Source of the DNA: Triticum aestivum
Lineage: Eukaryota; Streptophyta; Magnoliopsida; Poales; Poaceae
Reading direction: 5' to 3'
NCBI RefSeq assembly: GCF_018294505.1
Contig: NC_057797.1
Span: 124,439,116 to 124,503,115, forward strand
DNA length: 64,000 nucleotides
Part shown: positions 1-10,071 of the stretch, piece after piece
Numbering within the stretch: position 1 is the first letter of the stretch
How the letters are laid out: each line of letters opens with the position of its first letter
Notes under the pieces: generated by a model
What the model saw: the letters and a program-made list of their open reading frames with translations, nothing else
Databases searched by the model: none
What the model was told of the DNA's origin: nothing
Translations under genes and position numbers: made by a program

Positions 1-690
1 GATGGCCTAGCCAACGGTGGGAGTAGTAGGGGTGGTGAGGCCTCCGCGGCATCGCAACTGGCCATGGGAGGTAGGAGCATGAGGCACGACCGGCGCTGGT
101 TTGGGTGGTTGGAGCAAGAACACCAGAGGTTGAAGAAGCACTACGGCCGTTGGATGGATATTGTATGGTCACTGGAGCTAGAATCGTGCATATTGACTAA
201 GTTGACAAAGCCCTCCGTCCTCGTCAACTTAGTAGGCCCACAAGTCAGCCTCCCACTATACTGGGTCCCAGCTAGCAGGGGGAGTATTCTTTTTTTGCGT
301 AATAAGGAGGCACTTCCTTGCGTGTGAAGGTATAGCTGGTGGGTCTGAGCTGTCAGCAGTGGTAATGTTTTTTCACGAAATACAGAGGCCCTTTCGGTGG
401 GTCCCAGATGTCAGCTGGACGAATCATTATTTTGCGCGTAATACGGAGGCATTTCCTGGCGTGCGGCCGTGGACCCAGCTGTCAGCCTCTCCACGTATAG
501 TCCACTTCAGATGCATGTTGGTCGTTGACCATGTTGACCAGGCTGCATCGAGAGCACCAGGGCAGTGGATGATGGCAAGGCCTAGGAAGGGTACAACACG
601 AAGCCAGGGAAGACTCAGCAGTTGTTTCCCACGCAGAGGGGAGTACGACTGTATGAGGGTTTACAGGTTCATCTGCCATCACCGGATTGA
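1..690. repeat. Dispersed/tandem repeat shared with 36.4-37.0 kb
   Basis: Bases 1-235 match 36,762-36,998 and bases 330-690 match 36,410-36,740, both in the same orientation. The order is that of the end of one roughly 590-bp unit followed by the start of the next, so this is probably part of a tandem array. Marker phrases are a 'cacttccttgcgtg' motif and a 'ggtgggtccca' motif repeated along the unit. The ORFs over this stretch have no family resemblance and are not called. Since the other copy lies inside CACTA-2, this may be a piece of a related element whose left end is outside the window. Confidence 0.7.
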
Positions 691-694
691 AGGA

Positions 695-1220
695 GCCATC
701 AGACCTTTTGACGACGGCACAGTGGAACTCTCGATGAAAGTACCAATGTCGGTGTCAAAAACAGCGGATCTCGGGTAGGGGTCCCGAACTGTGCGTCTAA
801 GGTCGATGGTAACAGGAGACAGGGGACACAATATTTACCTAGGTTCTGGCCCTCTCTATGGAGGTAATACCCAACTTCCTGCTTGATTGATCTTGATGAA
901 TATGAGTATTACAAGAGTTGACCTACCACCAGATCGTGATGGCTAAACCCTAAAAGTCTAGCATGTCTGACTATGAGTATGAGGATATCTATCTACGGAC
1001 CTAGTCCTCTGGTTTACATAGACACCGGTGGGACCTAGGGTTACATAAGGTCGGTTACATAGAAAGGTATCTTCATATTTGGTCGCCAAGCTTGCCTTCC
1101 ACGCCAAAGAGAGTCCCATCCAGACACGGGTAAAGTCTTCGGTCTTTGTATCTTCACAGCCCATCAGTCCGGCCCATGTCTAATAGGTCGGACGCCCGAG
1201 GACCCCTTAGTCCAGGACAC
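695..1220 (-). mobile_element. Gypsy LTR fragment with primer-binding side, reverse orientation
   Basis: From 747 (TGTCGGTGTCAAAA) to about 1,220 the sequence is the reverse complement of the 467-bp LTR at 59,434-59,900. The match also covers about 50 bp left of 747, which corresponds to the start of the internal region beyond the LTR. So this is not a clean solo LTR. It is an LTR plus the beginning of the interior, cut off at about 695 against the repeat. The far LTR end near 1,220 is rearranged, with 'ttagtccagg' present twice, and I found no target-site duplication. Fatima-type by memory only. Confidence 0.75.
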
Positions 1221-1224
1221 CTTA

Positions 1225-1790
1225 GTCCAGGCTGGCTCTTGCTTGAGAGCCCACTCCTCCACTTTTTCATTGTCTATTTCCCCCACATATGGAAAAATGC
1301 CATGTAAAGCGGTCTTATAGCCCACTATTGTACTTGATCCTACAGGTGCTAAGCCTGCCACACAGGCATAATGTCTGATGTGGCAAGTTAATAAGAAGAG
1401 AGAGACTAGTTTGGTGACCCCAGGAAGAAATGGTGCTAAGCGTGTGTACCTAGATGAAGCAAACTTAGCAACAAAAAACTAAGCACATATGCATTGGGGA
1501 CTTGATTTGCTAAGCCATTTAATGCCAATAGCACCTCATCTAAGCACCATTTCATTGGAAGAGGTCACTCCTTGGCAAATGCAATAAATACTATGAAGAA
1601 AGAGATAGAGAGAAGTAAACAAAAAATACTCTTATAGCCAACCTTATAGCTAACCTTGTTGTAGTATGTGTGAGTAAGAGATGACTATGTATGGCATGCC
1701 AACATCAGATAGCCTAACGCACCGTGTTAAATCTCCAATGGTGCGACCGCGCGAGCGAGGCGACGGTCGTGGTAGGTGCGACCATGATAC
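1225..1790. other. AT-rich non-genic stretch
   Basis: I see no gene. There are short near-repeats such as 'ttatagccaaccttatagctaacc' style motifs around 1,630-1,660, and variants of 'aagcacc' words. ORFs here are short and lack any family features. Confidence 0.4.
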
Positions 1791-1792
1791 GG

Positions 1793-1943
1793 GCTGCTGG
1801 CAGCCCTTGGATCTGAGATCGAACAGTCGCATGCTAAGTTGCTAAAAATTTGTAGAATAACTTTCCAGGATAGGATATTCACCCATAGGTCTAGAATCAC
1901 GCCATGCAACCGTTCGATCTCAGATCCAAGGGCTCTTGGAAGC
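1793..1943. repeat. Inverted repeat with 21-bp perfect core
   Basis: Left arm 1,793-1,833 and right arm 1,903-1,943 are imperfect reverse complements about 41 bp long. Their core, 1,804-1,824 against 1,912-1,932, is a perfect 21-bp match. The arms are separated by about 70 bp. This may be a MITE, a fold-back element or the termini of a small unclassified transposon. I found no clear target-site duplication, so the class is left open. Confidence 0.7.
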
Positions 1944-2243
1944 TTCATATCACCTGTAATTTTCCCGACGCTTGACATGACATCGAAAGCCATTTAATTG
2001 GGCATCAAGTAGACATGACATCTAATTGGGCGCCCATATTACTGTGCATGAATCCATTCATCCACCAGGCAAGCCACTACCCTGCCGTTTGCACACCCCA
2101 CTCAGCATTTTTACAAAAACCGCTGGCAGTTCTCGCTCGTACTCGTCCCCGAACGTCCTTCAACATTACAACAGTTCGCTCCTAGTTGTCCCGTCCTTTC
2201 ACATTATGGCAGTTCCACTAATGCTAACCCTCCTCCCAAATCC

Positions 2244-2963
2244 ATGGCGTCCCAAATCTCCATGATCGGCGGTGAGTACAAGGTTAGAACCATCACCGGT
2301 GATGAGTTCGAAGTCATCTACACCCATTCTTCCGCAACGGTGAAAGGATGCCTTGCTCGCTTTAGACGCATGTTCAGAAACTCAAATGATGAGTGGGTCG
2401 CTGAGCTAGATGTTGAGTACACCACAGTCCTGGGAAGCGAGAAGAATCTAAAGGAGGCAGAGAAGAAGAAGCCTGCCGTGATCCCGGTTTGCGTGCATGA
2501 CTTATGCTTGGTCTACCACATATGCCATGCCGACGTTGAGTGCGAGGAATTTAAGAAGTTCCTCAAGGGCGGCCTAGTCAAATTCATTACTATAGACTTT
2601 ATGAACGGCAAGGAAATCCTGGGTCGAATAGGCATTGTTGTAGGCAACCCCATTGACCTCCAGAAGAAAGGGCTAGTGCCCTCCCGTGATCAGCCTTCAA
2701 TGCTGACCCTGGCAGGAGCCATGGTTCATCCTTTGTACGGTACACTAAATAAACCTCTGTTCAAGTTTCATCATGCATGGGAGTGGAACATACTAGATAT
2801 AGATCACATCCACTATGCTACAATGGATGGCTACCTTTGTTTCAACATCTACAAGGGTTGGATGAAGAGCAAGAGCCAAGTGTGCGGTTCAAGCAAAGAA
2901 GTACCACCCAAGAGGAAGAGGGACAAGGACGAAGTCGAGCACGTGGACGAGGAGTCCGGGTAA
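2244..2963 (+). CDS. DEDDy 3'-5' exonuclease-like protein (Werner-exonuclease/RNase D family), motif II altered
   Basis: An intact 239-residue ORF without an intron. The middle resembles the plant family of small Werner-like exonucleases. Exo I is visible as ELDVEYTT near residue 55 (the D-x-E pair), followed by a VCVHDLCLVYHICHA strand typical of the fold. Exo III is HYATMDGY near residue 196, which keeps the Y-x3-D of DEDDy enzymes. An ungapped alignment with the paralogue at 43,562 puts Gly where Exo II needs its catalytic Asp (MNGKEIL against EGDKQKL). Activity is therefore doubtful. The C-terminus is basic (PPKRKRDKDE), perhaps a nuclear signal. The first ATG sits in a reasonable context, and no TATA box stands out. 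It could be a degraded pseudogene that happens to keep its frame, but 239 open codons argue for recent function. Confidence 0.7.
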   Translation: MASQISMIGGEYKVRTITGDEFEVIYTHSSATVKGCLARFRRMFRNSNDEWVAELDVEYTTVLGSEKNLKEAEKKKPAVIPVCVHDLCLVYHICHADVECEEFKKFLKGGLVKFITIDFMNGKEILGRIGIVVGNPIDLQKKGLVPSRDQPSMLTLAGAMVHPLYGTLNKPLFKFHHAWEWNILDIDHIHYATMDGYLCFNIYKGWMKSKSQVCGSSKEVPPKRKRDKDEVEHVDEESG

Positions 2964-2996
2964 GGTGGCAGTGTCGTTGCTCATGGTGGTTCTAAT

Positions 2997-3985
2997 GCAG
3001 TGTCTACCAGATTAGTTGCTTAGTTTAATTTCAGGTGTGCCTAGTTTTATTTGAGGGGTGTGTTGTGTGGAGCCCCCAACAGAACTATGTTATGTTCCTT
3101 CTCGTCACTTTAACTCTTTAGTACGTACATACTAGTATTTCTTACAGTTCATCTTTTAGTTGGTATAGTACTACCACTCGTTTCTTCACATTATATACGT
3201 ACAATATATATGGCCAACATCATATAGCCAGCAGTTTAGTTGTCAAAGAATTTCAGGGTGCTTAGTTTTATTTGAGGGATGTGTTGTGCTGGACACCATT
3301 ATTGTGACTCAAATCTCTTTGTCCATTTTATAATGACATAAATACCGATGGACCAACATGCTAGCTCTCCCTCTATCTCACTATAGTAAAATAAAGTGTG
3401 GGGCCTACTTGATCCCAACAGCGTTCTTATTTTCCTGTAAAATTATTCGTTTGGTTAGTCCTGACAAGCGGGGACACACTTATCATTGTGAGAATCGGCT
3501 TATTTTTCCCATATAACATGGTCAACGGGTTTGACGTGAAAATAACAATGTCTAATGGCATTTTGAGCAAACATCTAACTTAATGATGGCATTTTTGAGC
3601 GGGCATCTCACGGATCGATGGCACTTTTGAGTAGTTGTAACTTCTAATGGCCAAACTCAGTAGTGATACACAACTAGTGGCATAAATAATACGAACCCAA
3701 GAAATAAATAGGTATGCTAATTTCTTTAATATAATTTATCACCCCATTTAAGCATGTACTAATTTTTTTAATAGTACTATATGCATAATTTGGCGACGAG
3801 CGCTCTCTATATGTACCACTTTTTTCTTTAATTTCATCTTATTAGTTTTGCTCCATGACGCAATCCATCGATACTACTAATGTACAAAAGTATACATTTT
3901 TTAAAAGGATATAGGGTGGGCAGTCTAGCTTGGTCGGTTTGAAGAGAGGCAAGGGCCTTTGTAATTTGACGGCTCGCTACTGCTC
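2997..3985. repeat. 3' flank of the exonuclease-like gene; segments duplicated at 48.05-48.36 kb
   Basis: No gene is visible. Bases 3,180-3,306 recur at about 48,050-48,235 and bases 3,880-3,985 at about 48,245-48,355. The two segments are separated by 570 bp here and are nearly adjacent there. Within the stretch, 'ggtgtgcctagttttatttgagggg' style words occur twice (about 3,030 and 3,255). This indicates a segmental duplication with an insertion or deletion in one copy. Confidence 0.65.
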
Positions 3986-3989
3986 TCTA

Positions 3990-4732
3990 CTACATGAAGG
4001 GTTGCTGGCTGCAGATTCGTAATTGCTTCTTCATCACCTCCATGACCTCCATCTCCTTACGCGTCTCCTCCGCCATCTTCTTTATTCTGTCCATCACGCG
4101 GAATTTCTCGACGTGATCCTTCATCATCTGTTCCATGGCCACATTACGTACCTTGACTGCAGTCGGGTGCTCGATGCGGAGCTTCGCCAACTCATCCTTC
4201 TGTTCCATGATGAGGGCCCGGAGCATCTTCATTGAGGAACTACTATTCTCATGGATCTTCTTCCAGCCGGCGTTCTCCTCCTTCAGCAGGTCGAACTCGT
4301 GGCACAACTTTTTCCTTGTCCTCCAAAAGGTGCAGGATTTCACCGATCGCCTTCTTCTCTGAGGCAATGCTCTTCTTCAGCAGCATCACCAAGCCGGTGG
4401 TCAACTCCCCTGATCATTGAGCTCAGCGGGCATGTCGTTGAGGCTCTCCTTCAGCAGCTCCGCCAAGCCATAGATGAACTCCTTCTGCTTATTGAGGTGC
4501 TTATTGAGCTGATCGGGCATGTCGTCGAGCGATAACGACTCCAGTACCGCCAGCTCGACATGTTTGCCTCTGCGGCTAGGGCGCTCCTGGGAGCGATCAC
4601 CTGCCCATGAGAGATCTTTCGAGGTCTCTGCGGGGCGGCGAGCCCTCTCTTTTTTTCCGCAGCCTTGGTTACCGCTCCCATGTTACGAGTAGTTCGGATA
4701 GTTCTCAACCAAGAGCTTTGCACACCGTCCAT
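3990..4732 (-). pseudogene. Coiled-coil protein gene broken by frameshifts
   Basis: Read on the minus strand, four reading-frame segments follow one another. They run from an ATG at 4,732 (MDGVQSSWLRT) through a segment with LDDMPDQLNKHLNKQKEF at about 4,550-4,400, a segment with MLLKKSIASEKKAIGEI at about 4,400-4,310, and a last segment ending KKQLRICSQQPFM at 3,990. Each switch needs a one-base slip. The content is strongly charged and heptad-like, rich in K, E, L and M, so the ancestral protein was probably a long coiled coil. I do not recognise a named family. Because the frames line up in order with no missing block, this is a recently broken gene or one carrying sequencing indels. Confidence 0.55.
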
Positions 4733-4739
4733 GGCAAGG

Positions 4740-5420
4740 ACGGACGAAGAAGTAGGACATATGAGGAGGAAGGTAGAGTAATTTTCGGTTAGGTAGTTCC
4801 CCTTTTTATAACCTAAGTACTAGCACTAGTACTAAAACCTGCATAGTGGGAACACGTTCAGGTTTGGTATGTACTGGTAGGTGTGAGTAGGCTTGCACTT
4901 AATTGTAGCACTAGTACTTTGGAATGTGATGACAACAAGGTAAAGATTAATTGATGGTTTTGGTTTCGAGGCCCAAAATGGCTCCTGATGAATTTAGTAG
5001 AACATAAATTGTTTAACATAAAAAATATATCATTAAAAAATAGAATATTTGAAGTTTGTAATGATATATTTTTCGTAACGTATGCCTTTTATTAAGTTGG
5101 TCAGATCAACGACCTAGGTACACATGCAAGACTTGTAAACTAAGATAGAGGGAATACTACACTACTCAAATGCGGTCACACAAGTTAGTGATGTAACTGG
5201 TCATACATGTCAGACCAAGCTGATGCGTGTCCCTTCGATGAGATGCGGGTCCGACCGACCATCTGTTGGTGCGACCGGCCATGAAGTACTTACGCGACGG
5301 AGACTTCTGGTTGTGGCTTCGGTTGATTATCACGACCAAGCATTCTAAACTAGTGATAAATCAATTACCATCTTTTTCCACATGACCAAGTATTTTTTAC
5401 AGGAAAACAATTCATATAGA
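4740..5420. other. Non-genic AT-rich stretch
   Basis: I see no gene. On the minus strand this is upstream of the coiled-coil pseudogene, so any promoter of that gene would lie here. 'ttaggtagttcccctttttataacc' style sequence near 4,790-4,810 contains a reversed TATA-like run. Words with 'ggtgcgaccg' near 5,270 echo those around 1,740-1,790. Confidence 0.35.
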
Positions 5421-5589
5421 TGGAGTGATTGTCAAGGTTGCAAACAGACATAGAGTTGCAAGTTCACTGCAGCAGCAACCGACTAGGTCACTGCATCGCT
5501 GGCGGGGAAGGAGGGCAGCTCACCTCTCCTATGATGCATGCCCAGCAGCGCCGCCGCAGCTGGTCCTGGGATTTTGCTTCTCCTACCGC

Positions 5590-5893
5590 CTATTTGAACA
5601 GTTGCACCGGCTGCTCATGCCATTGCGCAGGCATGTGCGTTCTTTCCTTCGTAGTCAACTCCGTGAATATGATCTCTGCCATTAGCCCTAGCTCGAAATC
5701 AATGCGACGCTGCCAGATGCTGACATCCCTCAACATCTCTCCCCTGAGATCAACTTGCACCTCCGCCTTGTGTTGCACCAGGCGCAGCTCCTTGGAACTT
5801 CTCCTCTATCGATGCGACACTTCCTCGATCCGATTTGCCCTTGCTACCCACCACCTGAAACGTAGCCCTGGCATGTCCTCCGGCACCACTGAC
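5590..5893 (-). pseudogene. Possible short coding remnant
   Basis: On the minus strand an open frame runs from about 5,893 to 5,590 with a single in-frame TAG near 5,805. The part after the stop reads RRIDFELGLMAEIIF and ends at a normal stop. It has protein-like composition, but I cannot name a family. It could equally be chance. The overlapping 156-codon plus-strand ORF looks like an antisense shadow. Confidence 0.22.
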
Positions 5894-5899
5894 GTGTGA

Positions 5900-6739
5900 T
5901 TCCAGAGCAACGGATCCCCTCTAAAACACATGTGGGTTTCGCTCAAAGGCGGCAGTGCTGCGGGCCGCAGCAAGAGGGCAGCCCCGTGGGATCCTGGGAT
6001 CTAAGGGATTATCCATGGCGGGATCCTCCATGGCGGGATCCGGTGGGCGAGGCGGGGAGGCGAGCCTAGGCGCTGGGAGAGCCCTACGAGGCAAAGATAA
6101 AGATAGTACTACTCCACTCCGTCCATATTTAAATAAAAAGGCCACCAACAGTAGCCCTGGCAAAAATTGATCATGCTACCTGTGTCCTGGTTTATTGGCG
6201 CCCTTTTTTTGTGCCACTTTTTATGACATGCATAAATATTATGTTACTTACAAATATGGTAAAAAATTGGCACAAAATACGAAGGAGACCAATGGAAGTA
6301 CTAGCACCCCATGATTTAACTACTCGCATGCGGGCAGTGGAGTAGTAATGTCTTTCTTCCACCCTCACATCCACTCAATTTGCATGCGCTGTATTAATTG
6401 ACCAACAATGAAATGAAGGACTTTACACGCGTCAAATTATCACATGGGGAGGATCTTCATACAAAAATGCGTTGCCCCGTGTAACCATGTGTGCGTGCGA
6501 GGGAATGAGTGCATGCGTGGCGTGCATGCACATCTTCGCTTCGTGCATGTACCGCCAGTGTGGCTCAGAGATGATGAGTACATTCTTCTGGAAGCAGCAG
6601 CACGTCACTGTGATCAATCCACACAAGGAGGTCGCGACAACGCCTCTACATGTGCCACGTAGCTTCATGAACTGTAAGAGAGACACTGTGTAGCGTGCCA
6701 TCAGAATTCTAATTTACGTGTTTGCACATACTTAGAGTA
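5900..6739. other. Non-genic stretch left of the nested insertions
   Basis: I see no gene. A GC-rich block at 5,945-6,090 contains 'ccatggcgggatcc' twice in tandem. The remainder is AT-rich, with possible MITE debris near 6,100-6,130 ('ctccactccgtcc'). Confidence 0.35.
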
Positions 6740-6760
6740 CTAGTAAGGTACACGTGCATT

Positions 6761-8326
6761 TGATACGTCTACAATGTATCTATAATTTTTGATTGTTCCA
6801 TGCTATTGTATTATCTGTTTTGGATGTTTAATGGGATTTATATGCACTTTTATATTATTTTTGGGACTAACCTACTAACCCAAGGCCCGATGCAAATTGC
6901 TATTTTTTGCCTATTTCAGTGTTTCGCAGAAAAGGAATATCAAACGGAATCCAAATTGAATGAAACCTTTGGGAGAGTTATTTTTGGAACAAAGGTGATC
7001 CAGGGGACTTGGAGTGGACGTCAAGAAAGAAACAAGGAGGCCACGAGTTAGGAGGGCGCGCCCCCCACCCTCGTGGGCCCCTCACAGCTCCACCGACGTA
7101 CTTCTTCCTCCTATATATACCCATATACCCCAAAAACATCTAGGAGCACCACGAAATCCTATTTCCACCGCCACAACCTTCTGTACCCGTGAGATCCTAT
7201 CTTGGGACCTTTTCTGGAGCTCCGCCGGAGGGGGAATCGATCACGGAGGGCTTCTACATCAACACCATAGCCTCTCCGATGATGTGTGAGTAGTTTACCA
7301 TAGACCTTCGGGTCCATAGTTATTAGCTAGATGCCTTCGTCTCTCTCTTTGGATCTCAATACAAAGTTCTCCTCGATCTTCTTGGAGATCTATTCGACCT
7401 AATTCTTTTTGCGGTGTGTTTGTCGAGATCTGGTGAATTGTGGGTTTATGATCAAGATTATCTATGAACAATATTTGGTTCTTCTCTGAATTCTTATATG
7501 TATGATTTGATATCTTTGCAAGTCTCTTCGAATTGTTAGTTTGGTTTGGCCTACTAGATTGATCTTTCTTGTAATGGGAGAAGTGCTTAGCTTTGGGTTC
7601 AATCTTGCAGTGTCCTCTCCGAGTGACAAAGGGCAACAAGGCACGTATTATATTGTTGCCATCGAGGATAAAAAGATGGGGTTTATATCATATTTCTTGA
7701 GTTTATCCCTCTACATCATGTCATCTTGCTTAATGCGTTACTCTGTTCTTATGAACCTAATACTCTAGATGCAGGCAGGAGTCGGTCGGTGTGTGGAGTA
7801 ATAGTAGTAGATGGAGAATCGTTTCGGTCTACTTCTTGCGGACGTGATGCCTATATACATGATCATGCCTAGATATTCTCATAACTATGCACTTTTCTAT
7901 CAATTGCTCGACAGTAATTCGTTCACCCACCGTAAATTATGCTATCTTGAGAGAAGCCACTAGTGAAACCTATGGCCCCCGGGTCTATCTTCCATCATAT
8001 TATTTTCATATCAATTTGCTATTTTCTTCCATCTTTTATTTTGGAATCTTTACTTTCCAATCTATATCATAAAAATACCAAAAATATTTATCTTATTATC
8101 TCTATCAGATCTCACTTTTGCAAGTGGCCGTGAAGGGGCTGACAACCCCTTTATCGCATTGGTTGCAAGGTTCTTATTTGTTTGTGTAGGTACGAGGAGA
8201 CTTGTGTGTGCTCTCCTACTAGATTGATACCTTGGTTCTAAAAAACTGAGGGAAATACTTACGCTGCTTTGCTGCATCACCCTTTCCTCTTCATGGTAAA
8301 ACCAACGCATGCTCAAGAGGTAGCAG
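6761..8326 (+). mobile_element. Solo LTR of an Athila-like gypsy element
   Basis: A 1,566-bp LTR starting TGATACGTCT and ending GAGGTAGCA, collinear with the LTR at 61,296-62,884. The 5-bp sequence GCATT flanks it on both sides (6,756-6,760 and 8,327-8,331), and no internal region is present. This is the product expected from unequal recombination between the two LTRs of a full element. Removing it restores the host Helitron-like sequence exactly as seen at 46,685 and 33,576. Sabrina/WHAM-type by memory. Confidence 0.9.
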
Positions 8327-8477
8327 CATTGCACGCATCAGATTTGGCAACCAAATTGTAAATAAATACCACACTATAGCATGTAAGCTCTGAGTCATAT
8401 ATGCGTGATGTAGCCCTTCGTTTAATTCTTATAGTTCATCTTATTCAAAATAAATTAGTTTTTAATAAAAAAAGCTA

Positions 8478-8781
8478 GGGCCTCTTTGATTCATAGGATT
8501 TCCAAAACGCGGGAATAGGAAAAACATGGGATTAGAGTGGAATGTCGTCTTCAATCCTACAGGATTGTACAAGTGTTTGATTGTGCATAGAAAAAATGCT
8601 GGATTCTTTCAAAGTGGTTTGAGTGGATGGGATGTTTCCTATGAAATCTAGTGCAAATGAATCCTATGGAAAAATTTCTATGGTTTACAAACCTATGAAT
8701 CAAACAACAAAGATCTGAAAAATTCCTAAGGATTAGAATCCTCCGAAATTCCTTTGAGAATCCATTGAATCAAAGAAGCCC
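8478..8781. mobile_element. Tourist-like (PIF/Harbinger) MITE
   Basis: A 304-bp element with terminal inverted repeats GGGCCTCTTTGATTC and its complement (one mismatch). It is AT-rich and has no coding capacity. The flanking triplets are CTA at 8,475-8,477 and TTA at 8,782-8,784, a 3-bp duplication with one change. The related copy near 33,405 lacks the insertion and reads straight through (reverse strand 'agctaatctatttt'), so it serves as an empty site. Confidence 0.9.
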
Positions 8782-8988
8782 TTAATCTATTTTATGATTC
8801 ATGGAACTGTGCGTTGTAAAGCATAAAGGAAAAACAAATAATGGCAATTCAACTAGAAAAAAAGTTTGGGTACTTATGATACGGAAGATTCTAGAACAAA
8901 GGAGAAGCACTTGTGTTGTGAGGTTTGTGCACTATGCTTAAGTTCAACCATGGAGTCTGCTAGATTGTATATGTGGCAAAATCTGGTG

Positions 8989-9493
8989 GGGCTAGAAGAT
9001 AGTGCGAGGGGCCAAGTGGAGCGAGACTATAAAGGAGTGCACAAGTGCGAGATCGATATTTGAATAGAGGGGACGAGAACGTGCGCTGTTGCACGCACTG
9101 GCGGAGCCATAAAAAATGAATGAGCTAGGGGGCCAAGCATTGTTAATCCTTTACGAGGAGGGCCAATTCATCAACTTAAACCATTTTACCAGCAATTGTC
9201 TAATGATCACATTCATATTAGCCTTGATATATAGTGATGTTTGGGGGGCAAGGCCCCTGCTGCCCCCTGTCTTCGCGACTGTGCGCGCGTTTGAGAGATG
9301 AAGCGGGGGCATGGATGATGAGAGGGGATGTATTAGCTATGTAATTAATGTGGGTGTATATAATTAATGTGGGTGTATTAGCTATGTAATCCTATATAGA
9401 GAGGTATAGATTGATCGATACATGGGAAAGAGGGTGAAACCTCACTAGATATATAGATTGATTGGTTTGTGTGGAAAACTGTGAAAGACCTAG
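8989..9493. other. Host sequence left of CACTA-1
   Basis: I see no gene. 'aattaatgtgggtgtat' is repeated in tandem near 9,343-9,380. The stretch carries the TAG target triplet at 9,491-9,493. It continues on the other side of CACTA-1 from 32,534. Confidence 0.4.
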
Positions 9494-9760
9494 CACTAGT
9501 AGAAAAAGGGCCATTTGTCCCGGTTCATAAGGCCCATCTGCCCCGGTTGCGGAACTGGGACTAAAGGATCGTTACTAATGCCCTTGTCCTTTAGTCCCGG
9601 TTCTTATAAGAACCGGGACAGATGGGCCTCCATGTGGACGCTATGGCGAGCCCAGGTAGGAGGGCCTTTAGTCCCGGTTGGTGGAACCAACCAGGACCAA
9701 TAGGCATCCATGCGTCAGCTGTTCAGGGGCTAGGGTTTTTGTTTTTTTCTGAAGGGGGGT
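9494..9760. repeat. Left terminal and subterminal repeats of CACTA-1
   Basis: After the 17-bp terminus the motif CCCGGTT or its complement AACCGGGA recurs at about 9,518, 9,545, 9,596, 9,612 and 9,671 in both orientations, with 'gggact' or 'ggacta' words between. The inverse arrangement is seen at 32,235-32,530. Confidence 0.8.
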
Positions 9761-10071
9761 GGATTTGGGGTTTTTGTATGGTTAATTAAGGTGTTTCATA
9801 TGTTGTGTTAGGTAGCTAATTAATTAATAGAGAGAAGTACTTATCTCCGTGCTTGGTCGATGCTACGTACTATACATATAGAGAGGCCCTCGACACGCTA
9901 GCTAGTAAGAAAATGAAGGAAACCATTAAGTACAGAAGTTCTTCATACATACCGAGAGAAGTGATCGATCTCTCCTTCTCCGAGAGATTGGTCGAACAAC
10001 AAGTTTTCGTGTTATCTATCCGACGCTACTGGCTACATACATATACAATATGTAAGATCTGTTACAGTCCC

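Larger units (their letters stand above)
6740..8988 (-). mobile_element. Helitron-like copy A (3' end at left), interrupted twice
   Basis: Read on the minus strand, the left end finishes with CTAG (6,740-6,743) next to a T. Before it lies the short hairpin CGTGC-AAT-GCACG, which is the layout of grass Helitron 3' termini. The host sequence is in pieces: 6,740-6,760, 8,332-8,477 and 8,785-8,988, separated by a solo LTR and a MITE. With those removed it matches the reverse complement of 33,207-33,576 over about 370 bp. The alternative is one arm of a long-terminal-inverted-repeat element, because copy B faces outward on the other side of CACTA-1. Confidence 0.6.

Noticed and set aside
5429..5899. 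156-codon plus-strand ORF
   Set aside because: Composition rich in S, C and R with no motif; the opposite strand looks slightly more protein-like, and even that is weak.
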